This document shows positions 24,534-37,900 of a DNA stretch of 64,000 nt, in pieces (within the stretch, counting starts at the first letter, position 1; every line of letters starts with the position of its first letter). Source of the stretch: Neopestalotiopsis rosae (lineage: Eukaryota; Ascomycota; Sordariomycetes; Amphisphaeriales; Sporocadaceae); the NCBI GenBank assembly GCA_023078685.1, contig JALGAS010000010.1:558001-622000 (forward strand). Direction: 5' to 3'. The translations under genes were made by a program, and so were the position numbers. A model generated the notes under the pieces. It did no database searches and was not told the DNA's origin. It was given only the letters and a program-made list of their open reading frames with translations.

Positions 24534-27112
24534 AAGAGCAAAACGAAACAAACAAGCAAACGAAACAAACAAGCAAACAAACCCACCAGAAGCAAAAGTG
24601 AGAAAAAGGAACCATGACAGTCGGACATTTCCGATCGGACAGAACAAGATGCGCGTATACAAGGTTAGATTGACGAGAAACTCAAAAGAAACCAAAAAAA
24701 GACAGTAAGAAAGTGGGTTGCCGCCTTCCGTGCGTCATTCCCCCATCCAAATTGTCGGGTGCTGCCCGATGTTCTCATGGATGTTGCTTCAAGGAGAGGC
24801 GCAGCGCATTTGTTCTGCACCCTCGTGCTGGTTGGGGGCGGTGCTTCAAGTGTAGGTAACTCCGTAGCGGACACCAAACCTTTTTTCTTCTTTCAAGGGT
24901 GCCGAGGATGCTTGTAGTGGTTGAGTATTAGTGGGCAGGTTCGCTATTCTTCATCCCGCTTCGCTGTTCCCCCCTCACCGCTACTGAACTATGGAATCTG
25001 TGGTGGGAGAAAGGGAGGGAGGGGGGAGTTTCTCTCTCGAGTATAGCGCGATCAGAAGGATTATTTTTGTACAAAAAAGTCTTGGAAGTTATTATTCTAC
25101 CCCAGTCGCTTGGTTCGGGTTAGGCCGGGCGCGGCAGTGCACCGTTTATAGCGGCCAGTGAAAGAATCGGCCTCAGCACCACCACCACCACCAAAAACTC
25201 ACAGCACCTGACCACTGACGACTCCGTCCCATCTTTTTCTGCAGTGCAAGTTTCCCCCCTGTTCCTATGCATACCTACCACTACATATACTCACACACAT
25301 AACCATGGTGGTAGGCTGTGTCATGAAGAATGTGTGCATCAAGAACCAAGATTTTGAGGTCCCTTTCAAAATGTGAGGTAGCCAATCTGCGCGTCTTAGC
25401 TAATTCACCTCAACAGGCAGACGTCGCATGTTCGTCGTCAGAGTAGAGAAAAACAGGAGATACTGACGTAAGAGTTGAGAGAAGCAGAGTTTTGAGGTTC
25501 TTTTCATGTATTGGGAAATAGGACAGACAACCCCCCCCCCCCCAAACTGCACAACGTGACTATGTTTCTAGGCATTCAATGTATTTCTGCAGGCCTCGCA
25601 ACAAGGTCTACAGGGGAAAGTCGAACACACACAACTTGCTTGTTTCTTTTCTCTCCCCACAGGAGGACACAATGTCTCTCAACTCCCAAGTTTGATTTGT
25701 CATGGGGAGCCCTATTTGCCCTACTACAGTATGTTTTCCCTCAGAACAAGCAAGATAAAAGAAAGATGGAAGGGTTGCCGGAAGGATTCCTGTTGCATGG
25801 GCAATCCTGGACGATTGATGGGAAGATCCCCCACACGCGCCTAACCTTTTCCCAAAAGTCCCTGTGGAGAAAACAGAGGATCAAGCAAATCAGGAACAAG
25901 AAGATGAGAAGGGATATGAGAGAGTGTGTGTAGCAAGAAAAGTCGCATAACGCAGCATGTAAAAAGAAGCAATTTGACAAGAAAAATTTCCTTTCCCAAT
26001 AGGACGGGCCCTGGGAAATGCAGAAAGACGGGGAAGACTAGATCTCGTTGTTTGTCCAATCAGACTCGCCGCAGATGAGATTTGGGTGATTTGGGGGTGC
26101 GTGTTGTGGGTGTGTGGGTGGTGCTTGTTGTCCACATACATACTACATAGTACTAAGAACGGAGTAGATACATTCATCCCGTCCCTTTTTTGAACACACT
26201 TACACACACATACACGCACACCGGTCGCAGCCTCGTGGTCACTACTGTGAACGTAAAGAGGGAAAAGCTAAAGTGCTACGTGGAAGCAAGCCAACATTGA
26301 ATCTTGCCGTTTATTGTCTATTCTCTTATGTGCGTAAATAATTGAGACAAGATGTTGATTTATTCGGCTTCCGGGTATCTGTTCCGTGCGTGTGACGAGT
26401 ACATTAGATCTGTTATCTTTTGATCGTCCCCAGTCTAACGCACAAACATTTGCGATGGGAAAAAGTGGCGGCCATAGTCTGTTTCATTGTGAATGGCAAT
26501 TTCAATGACACTTACACAGTATGTTTTCTTCTGCCATGTTGTTGGGGGCCAAGCCCCTTGTCACCAAGTAGGCAGTTTTCACAATTGCAAGAGAGAGAGA
26601 AGTCATGATAGTGTTGTTCAGAGATGTAGATATCATAAACAGGGTATCGTCACCACGCTCTTCAGGTGATTTAAATACAAGTTTGAGGATTAAAGATCCA
26701 TCAAGTGTTCCCAGGCTTTCGCTTTCAAAAATAAAACAGAAAATTCCAGCCCTTAATGCATATGTCAAGAGTATAATTGCTCCAAGTCCCTTTGGTAGCA
26801 ATGTGCTGTAAAAAAAAAACCCAAGTCGCTCTTTTTGATGGTGTTTTTCCAACCAGGAGAAGAAAGAAAATATAGAGACACCGTTATCCCAAAGCAAAGT
26901 GTGTCATCATTAGTCCCACCAAGATAAACACTGACCCAAAGCCATGCGCCAAGTATGCTCCGAATCATCTCTCTTTTTGTTCATTTTCGATTGTAGTAGT
27001 CGTCTCAGTGTACGGTGGAGGGTATCAACTAGTTGGACAAGTATATACGCGGCCTTGGCCGAGGTGATAATGTAAGGTGAGGAGGTGTGATGGTGATGAG
27101 GTGTTTGATGAT
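23891..27112. other. Intergenic, 3.2 kb, no supported gene
   Basis: Promoter side of the methyltransferase and 3' side of the C2H2 gene. Contains poly-A and purine-rich tracts (24503-24540), an AAACGAAACAAACAAGC-type duplication (about 24540-24585), a C run near 25531-25543 and long T/A stretches. The transcription factor's 3' UTR may extend into it. I see no coding domain. Confidence 0.5.
24503..24523. repeat. Poly-A tract, 21 bases
   Basis: Uninterrupted A run, followed by further A/G-rich sequence and a near-tandem duplication of a 16-17 bp AAACGAAACAAACAAGC-like unit to about 24585. Confidence 0.9.
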
Positions 27113-29304
27113 TTACCGAGAGAGCTCGAGCATCTTGCGCATGTCATCCTCGGTCGGGTCATCGGAGATCCACATGCCCTTCTCCTCGTCGGTGGCGTCG
27201 AGGAAGCCCTGGGCGCGCTTCATGGTCTGCACGTCCAGGTCCGTGACGTACTTGCCGTCGGCGAGCGGGATGCGCACCTCGTGCTCGGTCGAGAGCATCA
27301 TGTCATCCTTGGCTAGGCGGCGGGGGCCGTCAAAGACGGCCATGACACGCTTCTTCATGGTCATCTGGCCCTTGTCGAAGCCCCACGAGGAAGGGTAGTC
27401 CCGGCGGTTCTTGCGGCTCTTGGACTTGACGGCCATGGTGACACCTCCGCGCGAGTGCGTCATGCCCCGCGACTTTTGTACGCCGTTGGCCGGGTTGCCC
27501 TTTCTCGACCTGGGTGAGGACTTGCGGCCCTTGAAGTCCTCCTCATCGTCATCCTCGCCCATCTCCTCATCGTCCTCCTCATCAGACAGGCTAGTGGTCT
27601 GGGTAGTGAGGGGAAGAGAGTTCTTCTCCAGGGTTTGGTGAACTTCGCTGTCGTTCTCGACCTCGGCCAGCCGCCTTGCGTTGACAGCCTCTGCGGGGTC
27701 CTCCTGCTGAACAATGCGGAGCACACAGTCGTCCAAGTGCTCGTAGAAGTCCTGGGCGTTGGAGAAGGTGACGGAACAAGTGGAACACTTGCCAGTGGCA
27801 TCGGATGCGTATCCAGAGGGTTTGCCGCTCTTGTTGCCACCAGCGGACTTCTTGCGGCTGTTTGGTGGGGTCTGCTCGACACCGTGCACTGCCGTCAGAT
27901 GCCTCTTGAAGACATCGGCGCGGTTGAACGACTTCTCAGCCGCAGAACCGGATCCAGGACAGAAACCGCACACCATCGTTCCCTTGTAGTGGGTCAAGGT
28001 GTGTCGGTTCTTGTCGTACTTGCGCGCGAAGCCCTTGATGTGGTAATCGCACGTTTGAATTGGGCACTTTTCGGGGCGCTCCGTCTGGTGCGTCAACATG
28101 TGCGCCTTAAGGTCCTTGAAGGTCTTGCCACAGTCGGGGTGCGGGCATCTTTGCTTCTCCTTGGACTCATCGCCGCTATACGAGTACTCCTGGGGGGACT
28201 GGAAGGATCCCATGCTGGGCCGTCTGTTGTGTTGAGGAGGAACAGCGTAAGGGCTGTACTGGAAGCCGGGAACGTAGGGCGAAGCGCTGCCATTTCTAAT
28301 ACCGGGAACAGGTGATGTCGCTCCTGAAAGTGCGGGCGAAGTGGGATATTGGTGGTTTTGCGAATAGTTGTCGTAACCCTGCATGGGTGGCCCCATAGGT
28401 CCGCGTATTTCTGGATGGATAAGGGAGGGATCTAAGCCACGCCAGGTGAGTCAGCATTTTTGGTTCCAATTCAATCATTTAAAAGCAACGTGCGGATTTA
28501 GACAGAGGAAAACCGACAATAAGAGTCAAGAGGAGCAACAAAGTGACCACTGCTCTGAGAAAAGAAGGAAAGGCGCGAAGAGGAGAGAGAATTATTGGTT
28601 GGCGTCTTGGGACTGATTGGGCTGCTCCACTGCGCCGAAGCATTCGCTACGGGAGAAATCACAGAAGATGGTGCGGAAGATACAGGAGAAAACAAGGCTG
28701 CGCCTGTTGGTGTGGAGGAAATGGACGTCGACCCAGGAGAAGATATTGCACTTGACGGCATCGCCTTTGTGTCAAGTGCATCCAGAGAGGAAGCGAGTTG
28801 CGGGAGACTTCGAGGAACTTGTACCAACTTACCAACGAAACCAGGCTTGTTTTCAGCGTAGGTCATTTCGTAGCTCTCCATGGGCACGGGAACATATGAT
28901 GAGTACTCGGTTCCAGTAAAGTAGTTCTCGTGGCCGACGATGCTGGGATTTACACCGAGCGCATTGTGGCTGTACTCTGGTACTGTGTTGTAGGCCAACT
29001 GGCCATTGTGAGATTGTGGTGAGCCCATGTTTGACGAAGAAGCCGATGTTGTGGACATATTCGATGGAGGCACGCGCAGCTCTGCATCCTCTGCATATGC
29101 GCCAGGCGATGCCCTTCCGCCGTAAGTCATTTGAGAGAAATCTTGCCACTGAGAGATCTCGAAAGGAAAACCCATGGTCTCTGGGCTATATTGGTCGATT
29201 GGTGGTGAAATGTAACCGGATCCTACTTGCTGGTCGTAAAGCAGGAAGTCCTGCTCCTCTCTCCGGGGGAACATGTTATATGAGTGACTGGCTATCGATG
29301 CCAT
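27113..29304 (-). CDS. C2H2 zinc-finger transcription factor
   Basis: Predicted nuclear DNA-binding regulator. Exon 1 runs from 29304 to about 28548 and exon 2 from 28431 to 27113, giving about 691 residues. The acceptor (GGCTTAG at 28432) is clear. The donor is G|GTCACT at 28547 or the overlapping A|GTGGTC, both phase-compatible. The N-terminal half is Ser/Pro/Thr/Gln-rich and disordered, typical of activation regions. Fingers: CX4C...HX3H (about 348-367), CX4C with KGFARKYDKNRHTLTH (about 375-400), CX2C with an extended loop and HLTAVH (about 407-435), then a CX2C-X12-HX3C finger (about 468-488). An acidic run (EEDDEEMGEDDDEED) and a basic, likely nuclear-targeting stretch (KSKSRKNRR) follow. 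A GTAAGT inside exon 1 (minus, near 28833) could start an alternative in-frame intron. I cannot name the orthologue. Confidence 0.88.
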
Positions 29305-32300
29305 TGTGAGGATTGTGATGTGTAAGTGGTGAGGTTGGTGGGATCCTGTCTCGCGAGCAAAGCCACACAGCTCGCGCTAAGTGCCTCTGCCGTCAGAAGA
29401 GTGGTGGGGGTCTTGTGTGATCGCCGGTGAATTATCTCATACCAGAAAGATATCTGGTATTATGCTAGTGCAATGAGACTGATGTCAAGACTATATATGA
29501 TGAAAGAGGTTGAAGTTTGGAATGCCGGGTCTTGGCTGGAGAAAGGCAGGGCGCTGGCAGACTTATAAGCAAGTTCGTGTGAGAACAACGAGTTTTGCTT
29601 GGGTAAGTAGCCGATGGTTTCTTTTTCTCCTTCTATCGCTTTTTCTCTTCAGAACTGATCGTCTTATAATAGGCGGTCTCTCCGAGATTATATTACCAAC
29701 GCGGATGATGGTGAGCTGGGGAGTAGTTGTTGTGAGGCTGGCTGTCCTGTCTCGAGTAACGAGGGTTGAGTAGGCCGGCTTCTGGTCTGATCACGACTAA
29801 GTGAACAGAAGAAACGATCGTAAAATGATTGCAATGATGCAAAAGCAAAGTGGTAGTTCGTCTTGAAGAAGCGTTGTTGGTGAGATCTTATGGAGGGGGC
29901 CAGAAACACATCGAGGGGACTCCTAGGATTCATATAGGTAGTGGCTCATAGAGGACGCGAGCGAGACAAGACTGGATCTTGGGAATCGAATCTGCTGCTT
30001 GTACCGTAGGGCTCACTGCCACCCATGCCTGGCAGGGGTCCATTTGGGTGAGGGACGTAGACAAAAGTCCGCAGCCGTACCCAAGTACCTGGGCCTCTCG
30101 CCATGTGGACTAGAGCAAGGGTTGTTGTATACATGGGTCAATCCTTTTTTTCGTTTCTTTTCTTTTTTTGCGGGTACCGATGTATCTTTTGTCTTGCGAA
30201 ATCTGACTAACCACGATAGGGTAGGAGAAACGACTTTGATTCTAGACGCCAATTTGATGCACGACAAGCCAATGAACCAGGGTCTGGGGAGGTACGTACT
30301 GGCTGGCTGGCTACCCGGCTCAGAGAGAGACCAGCTTGCAACAGGGGGCCCCATTGTCCTATTTGGGCAAGGTGGGAGACTTCGAGTTATTAGCATTCTG
30401 GATACCGAGCGGCGTACCCAGCCTGAACGAGGCACACTACTGTTCAGAGTACAGAGAGAAGAGAGGGAGCGAAAAAAGCGAAAGAAAACACCCAAATCTC
30501 CATGTACCTACTCTACCTACACAGCTTTGAGAGACATAGAGACACAAATGACGGGCACGAAGTGGCTTTCATAATTCCGCCCAGAGCACTATTGTCCTGT
30601 TCATATTGCCATATTGCCAATTCAGTGCTTCCCCGGTCGTCCCCCCCTGCTTTGCTGAACAAGAGACCAGAACAGCAAAGCAGAGCGCAGCACAGCGCCA
30701 AGAACATCTATGCTGCTGAAGACCTCGAGTTACCTCCTCACCACCAGTAGTAGTAAACTGACTAAACTGACGGCCGTAGCGAGTGTCGGTACCGATCTAA
30801 TGAATGGAGAAGGGAGGCCGACACAGAGTTTGTCAACCACCGATGCACGCTTGTGCCAGCACCAAGCTCCCCATCGTGGAGGGAGCCGTCTCATTCTTCT
30901 TCATCCTATGCTTGTCAGGCTGTGTGTGGACTTCAGTTGAGAGAGTCTGGCCCATTTGCTTTGGCACTGGCACTGGCAGCACGCGCGCGCAGGCCGGCCA
31001 GGGTCCAAGTGTTCCCCCCCTGACCCTCCCAAGTGGAAGCTTGTCTTGTGCTGTCCACCCCGCCGACGGCGGAATGACTTGACTGAAGAAGGGCCATAGC
31101 CATCGAGACCGCTCGGCAGGCAATGGGATGTGGGTTGCTTGCCTCTGTACGTGGTCATATTCACTGCCTAACCATTTCGACCTACTTACTACCGGTGCTA
31201 CTTTATTTTGTCTACGCTCGACGCCACGATATGTGACCGTCGCCATCTCTAAATGAGCCGTAATATCATTCACACTTGCATCGAGAAACAACACCCACAC
31301 ACGTCCTCGTGGGATGGCATCGCGCAACTCTGGACACAAGTAAAAGTCACTGGGTGACCAATTGCTGATCAATGCTCGCTCCCGTAAGCTTTGGGCAGGT
31401 CTGGTCACTATGCGACAGAGTCTCAAGTGGTAGGATTGAAGGTGCATGGCATAACCCGGCGAGAGATAAAAATTTGGGGTCGAGAAAACTCTCTTTTGAC
31501 CTCTAACCGTGGATAGAGAGTCCGCTCTTAGTACAAAGGCAGAGAAAAAAGTCGTTTCCCATGCCTCCGGTTCAACTGTTCGTCGACAATCAGTTTTCGT
31601 GCTAATAAAGGCACTACTATACAATTAGCTAGATGGTTTGGATGGCTCCCGGGAGGCAGAGTCTGGCAATAGTAGCAGTAGTAGTAGTCCATAGTATGTA
31701 GTGGTTTCCGTGACGCCTTGTACCTTGCACCTTGCTTTGCCTAGACCTGCACTCCAAGCCGGCACAGCTCAGGCTCTCGCTACATTTTTGCTTCATACAT
31801 TGGGCTTTTCTTTTTTTCCATAATTCGGGGACCTCATGTCCTGCCTGAGAGTTGCGAGGTACCCGCGCTAGAACACAAAACCCTGTGCAGATTGTGCAGA
31901 CTACAAGAGCTATATGGGGCGGGATCATGAGACTCAATAATTCCCAGGGTCCAATACAGCTGCCCAGCGGACAGAGGTCCGTATTCATGATCAATCGGGA
32001 GCCATGGCAAGGTGGTGGGTGATGAAAATGACATGATTCTGCTGCCGGCAGCTTCAGTCTGGCAAGTCTGGGCTCTTGGGCCGGCGCGTTCCACCCCCAA
32101 AGATGGTAGTCTGCAGCCCCAGAGTTTAGACGTCCTGGAGGATCAATTTACAACTCGTGTCTATTGATTCAGGACTCATGCACAACTCCAAATAGCCACA
32201 AAACGACGAACGCATGCAACAAGAAGGGGAGGCGCGCGGCCACTGCCCTACCCTACATACATTTTTACATAGCACCACCAATACATGATACGCATTTCAC

Positions 32301-34847
32301 ATTCAATATCCTCTCCCCTCCACAGGGTTTGTTTGAGGCGTCTGTAGCGCAACAGACAGGCTTCCTCCTAACGCCAGTAGGCTAACGCACACCAGACTCA
32401 CCGGCTCACTTTGCAACGGAGATTCTAGACCGTCTGCACAAGCCGGGACTTGTCTCAAAACGGTGGAAGCTCTGAACAACTAACATGCGCAGGCCACGAT
32501 AGGGCCAGACTGTACACGCAACACCCTCTCTCCTTAATAGTTGTCACAAGTTTTTTTGCTTGCTTGCTTGGCTCCCACTTCTTTTGGGATGGATTCGGGG
32601 GGCCGAACCCCATGGGCAAACGGTTCGTTACAAAACAGACGTGATCCACGCGCTACGAAAGTTTTAAGGCAGACCTATCACCTCGGGGAATTTCTCAATC
32701 GAGTAAAAGCAGACGAGAAGTAAACGGCCCTAGAACGAGGTCTCGAACACTATGGCGGGTGATGCGGACACCAAGAGAAAAGGCAAGGCCAGAGGGCGCC
32801 CATGGTGCAAGGAGAAGGGGTTTGAATCTTGATACACTAGAATCTAGAGGGCTTGGTCGACGCTGTCAAAGTGGTATGGCTTCGTTTCTTTCCCCTTACA
32901 GAAATATGAGTGGCTTGGTGCTTGCTTGGAAACAGCAAGCGTACTCGGCATATGAAGGCGGCCTCATTATTGCCGCAGTCTTTTGTTTACTTCCGCGGAG
33001 AAAAAAAGGGAGTGAGACGTAAATGAAAATCTAGGGGTTCTCTCTGTGGAAGGATCTTCCTCGTCGCCGTCGTCGTCGTTCGCCTATTTCCGCCCTTTAC
33101 CAACTTACCTTTTGCCCGATGGCATTACTTGCAACATCTCGTGACTTTGATCGATGCGAACCTTGAAAGTCAGGCGACAAATGAAGATTGAGAATAGTTC
33201 ATAATTGAAAATGAGGTATATTTTTATTCACGATACAAGTGCAAGGAGCGCGCTTGCACCCGCAGTAGCTCTGCATAAAAGTCGATAGATCGGACCTCTC
33301 ATATGGGAGTTGCTGCACAGCCTTGCCCGACGACTGCAATTGCTGACAAACTGGCCAATGAAGTTGAGAGCGCAGCCCCCAGCTCGCCAAAGCAAAGTCC
33401 CAGTCACGGAATATGGCACGTCCGATCGGGTATCCGTGGAGTTTTATCCCGGGGACGGCGACACGCTCGGGGGTTGCAGGCAACAAGAAAAACTGTTTGG
33501 CCGAGGTCCAGATACAAATTGTTGAAATTGGAAAACACCACTTGGGGTTTATTTTCCCCATTGGGCGATTACATACATGTCGAATGTGGAATGTTGTCGT
33601 CTGTTTAGGGAGTGTGGAATCGAGATTTGCTGTGCATTATACTGCACCAGAGATGACATGACTGGGGGGTTTTATTGGTTCAGAAGTCTTCAATTCATGT
33701 TGTTCCAGCCGGACTGAGGTCTGAGGTCCCTGACAGATGTATAACTGCATCCCATTTGCGATATCGCAAGGGTGGTGTGGTGGGCGGCCATTGGATGCGG
33801 TAAGCGTCTCATTTTGCGGTGTTGCCCAAAACGGTCGTTTTCCAGCTTGCACGGAGCCATCCATCGCACATGGCCGATGCGAATGCAAAGTCCAGACAAA
33901 TTGCACGAGTCGAAATACAGCAACTCATTCACTATGCAGCTGGTAGTGGGAGCGGTCAGTCAGTCTCGAAAATAGCCATGCAACATAACATGCGATGTGG
34001 TGGCCGTGTTTGTATATGTGTGTCTGTCTGTCTGTACAATTGGAACATAACCATTGGCAGAGTATTATTATCTCGCGGTTGTGTCTTATGAGTGAGAAAC
34101 TCTGCTTGGCACTCGAGGGAATAATTGAGGACAATGATCGTAATTAGAGCCATGCCGTATTCCGTCCACTCACTGCCCTCCATTGAGTTTTGCGCCGCCT
34201 ATTTCGGGACTTGTTCAACGTTTGCCGTGGTCAAACTTACAAAGCCATCTTCTCCAAGTGCCAGTGCACGTACTGGTTCAGTTCACTCAACGAGCCTCCA
34301 CTAATGCTGGCTGTAATTGCCATTTTACATATGACAATATTTCTTTTCAAGTCGCATAATAATAAGTTACATGTAGTTTGGTGGAGATTTATTAGAAAGA
34401 AGCCAAATTTTGCCTGCCCCGGGCACCTCTGCAAGTGTACGTACCTGGTGGTACATGATCAAAGACAAGCAGGCGGCGGCAAGGAGTCACCCCGACACCG
34501 CTGACCATTGAAAGATCAATTCAAAGACTTTCTCAAGGTTGGGAAATGGGGAACGACCCCGGATCCGACAGAGCGGCACAAGTTTTCGTCCGAAAAGTGC
34601 TTTGCTTTGGGTCGATGACATAATATAACACAGCCAGAAACAGATGAGATTGGCATTGTCCCTGCAATTGGATCTTTGCAAGATCATTATGGAGATCGTG
34701 CTGTTGAAGATCTTCATTCCCGCATCCTGCTTCCCTGGTTTTGCCTGGCATCTGGCATACAATGTACACCATCTCTCGCTTGCCGGGAGGGATTAGAGAA
34801 GAAGGAAAAGAGGGGCGCGCATCCATCTGCTTTTCCCTTCCCACTCG

Positions 34848-34921
34848 CTGCCCACTGCCCACTGCCCACTGCCCACTGCCCACTGCCCACTGCCCACTGC
34901 CCACTGCCCACTGCCCACTGC
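34848..34921. repeat. 7-bp minisatellite (CTGCCCA)10.6
   Basis: Perfect tandem array: ten complete CTGCCCA units plus CTGC. Since 7 is not a multiple of 3, every frame reads a repeating heptapeptide (CPLPTAH forward, GSGQWAV reverse). This explains the overlapping open frames on both strands here. Confidence 0.97.
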
Positions 34922-37900
34922 TAAATCCACCAAAAACTCACAAGCCTCATCAAGATCATGGCGCAACTTGCAGGCAGCAAAACAGACCAAGAACGACACT
35001 ATTCACTAGCATACAAGTACACTGCATCACTAGCTTTCTAGTTTCATGAAGTTCAACGTTGAGAGGACGCGCCCCGTTCTGCCTTACAAGAGCTACTAAA
35101 CAGACCGTTCCTGGCGGTTCAACGCAGACTCAAGCCCAGTGGCGCACCCAGCGTTGAGACACTGCGATATCAAAGTCTAATTACAAGGCTAGCATGAGTT
35201 TGGCATTTTACACGCATGGTATGTAGTCGGTCTTGCAAAGTTTCATTTTCTTCCATCGTGGAGAAGAAAGAAAAAAAGGGGGGGAATGTTTGTGTCACGG
35301 AACATTTCTTGAAGCTCCTCGACATGGGGGCTCTTACTATGGTACAGTACTTTGTTTTCCGACTGTTCAAGGTGGAACATGATCGACATCATCGCAAACA
35401 ACAAGCTTGTTTGTATATTCGCGAAAGACTGGGAATAGAATCGGATTCTGCGAAATCCGATATCGTGGATACGGATATCCCTCGGCTACGCCATAGCACC
35501 CATACAGCAGCGACAGTTGGACCCGCCTTGAAGATCTCAGGGAGTCAAAGGAGGCATCGATCGCCAGTGTGTGTATGGCTACAGTACACTAGATAATGAG
35601 ATAGGTAATGAAGGTAGCGACCCCGTAGTGCCTGGGGCATGGCTACCGGCTCCCTCTTCAGTGCTCTTTGCAGTGCTCTTCCACTGACTCTAGCGTATGC
35701 CTCCAGCGGAGAATAGAGTTTCAACACGTTAAACGTGGGGTCGTTACAGCGAGAGCAGGCCCTATCTTTGCCTGTCAGTTCGCTGTAGCAAGAGAGTGTG
35801 CACTGCACTAGAGTTGAACAGCTCTGAGCCTTCCATGGCTTCAAGCCGGATTGGGTATAGCCAGTGGCTTCGCTCTATATTAGCTCGCCGACTCGGGGAC
35901 CAGCTGGGACATTTTTGATTGGTCAGTATACGGAGAAAAGGAAGATCTTGCCTTTTTCCCTTTCTTGCTTTTCCAAAGATAGAACAGCACAGATTGCAAC
36001 CCGGGGGCCGAACGATCCACCACCATGGGCATGCACAACCACTTTATTCCTCGGTTGTGCAACAAGCCTGAACCTCTTTTGCACTGGTTGCCGTCCATGC
36101 ACTATTGTCTTTTTGTGTTGCTGGAAAAGTCATGCCAAGATCTTTGTATGTAAGTTGCATCGTCTCATACAGGCCTCTTACTAACAACCCAATACCAATC
36201 ATTGCAACTCTGAGTCCGTGATCACAAGATGCATGATTGGTTGCAAATACAATGAGACCAGTCAACCTCCTGTATACTAGAACAAACTATATCAACGGAT
36301 CATCTGATCTTGGATTCGTAACTTATTAGGCGTAACAGCTCTTAGCTCGTCTATCTCCAAGATCATCTCTTTGCAACTATGTATGTACGTCATCTGGCAG
36401 GAAATATTGGCTGTCCGTCTGTCGCTATCGTAACCGGATCGTGATCTCTTAATGGTGGATCCTTCGTTTCGTTTTTACAGTGCAAGCACAGAATAGCTCC
36501 TCCTCACAAGGCTTCACGGCACACAAAGTAAACAGCAGTTTCTCCTTGCCGTGTCGATCCTTTGACAGGCTTATTTACCCTATGCGTACTTTGGCATAAG
36601 CGACGTTGTGATACAAGACATTAATAATCATCATGGGCAAGCGCGAGAAAAAAAAAAAGGTTGCCAAATACAATCACCGAAAAAGCACGGCCACTTCATA
36701 CGAACTACTTCGTACAAAGAACCTTGTCGCGACGGCAGAACAAGAAGACGATGAGTTTCTGCAATGCAGGGCACTTAGAATCCCATGCAGACATGCACAG
36801 AAATCAAGCAGGAGTTGTTGTTACTCATTCCGCGCGCGCTTCCGCCATCGTAACACTGCGCTTCGTAGGATTTGTAAAAACACGGGGCAGGACGAATACT
36901 ACTGTCCGAATGTGCCGAAGAATATGGGATGCTACCTTACCGCATATGCCCATATGGTTTACGTCGCACAGCATGAATTCAACCATACAAGTTCTTACTG
37001 TGAAGCATATGCATAGGCTGCCAATCAAACCAGCTGACACGCATGATTATGCTTTGCAAGCAAGGGATACTGACATGTAGAATCCATCATGTAACTCAGC
37101 GGCGCTCAGGAGAAGGAAGAGTACTACAGTAGTATTGGAGTTTTCAGCCCTACAATCATGAACAGGGCTGCCTCTTGCTCTCCAGGCTCAGGGCTAGCTG
37201 ACTATCCAGGGGTGATCAAGTGTGGTCTGCCTGCCTGGCAAAGGATTCCTGCTGCCCATGGCTTTATTGAAGAGGCGTCTATCAACAGGCAGGAAAGAGG
37301 CGAGGCACACACAATAACACACCACCATAATACATCACCCACGTGTACGTCGAGGATGCACATCTACCGATGCGATCTCTTCCCTACCTTGGAGAAAAGC
37401 CATGTGTCTCTTCATTACGACCTTCATCCTGCGGCAAGCCCTCCTTCGCTCTCTTTTCTTGATGCACGACGAGATCCTTTATGCGACGCCGTGGTGCAGC
37501 TCGGCTGTCCTTGCCTTGCCGCCACCAGCCAAAGGAGGATTTAACAAACAAAGATCCTATTAGTGGCCGTTGCGCCTATTGATCCTTTATCATGCCTTGA
37601 CCGAAGAAAGCCGCGAGCAGCGCGACACTAGTCGGCTGCTTGAGCCGGTGGCTTGACAAGTTCCCTCATTGGCCGGTCGTCCAAAACCCTGTATGTACAA
37701 GATAGGGGGATTATTTCTATTTCGCGACACAGCACGTCAAGGAGCCTCTATATTGAACGTTTGTGTAGCATCGGGCTGCGACGGGGGGATTCAGGACTCT
37801 GAGGGATGATTAAGGTTCTTTTTTGCCTACGGCAGAGCCGCAGCTGTACAGCTCATTCTCCCCTCTTTGGCTTTATTACCATGATGAACCATTATGATTA

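Noticed and set aside
30833..31624. 263-codon open frame on the minus strand in the gene desert
   Set aside because: No domain, no typical protein composition and no link to exons nearby. Overlapped by frames on the other strand.
34848..34921. CRISPR-like array
   Set aside because: Units of 7 bp with no spacers, in a fungal genome.
34533..35049. Several overlapping frames with GSGQWAV or CPLPTAH heptapeptide repeats, resembling repeat proteins
   Set aside because: Direct result of the 7-bp minisatellite. Flanking sequence has no coding character.
36633..37016. 127-codon frame with a good ATG context and several cysteines
   Set aside because: Starts in a poly-Lys stretch caused by an A-run. 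No signal peptide and no family resemblance. Possible only with transcript evidence.
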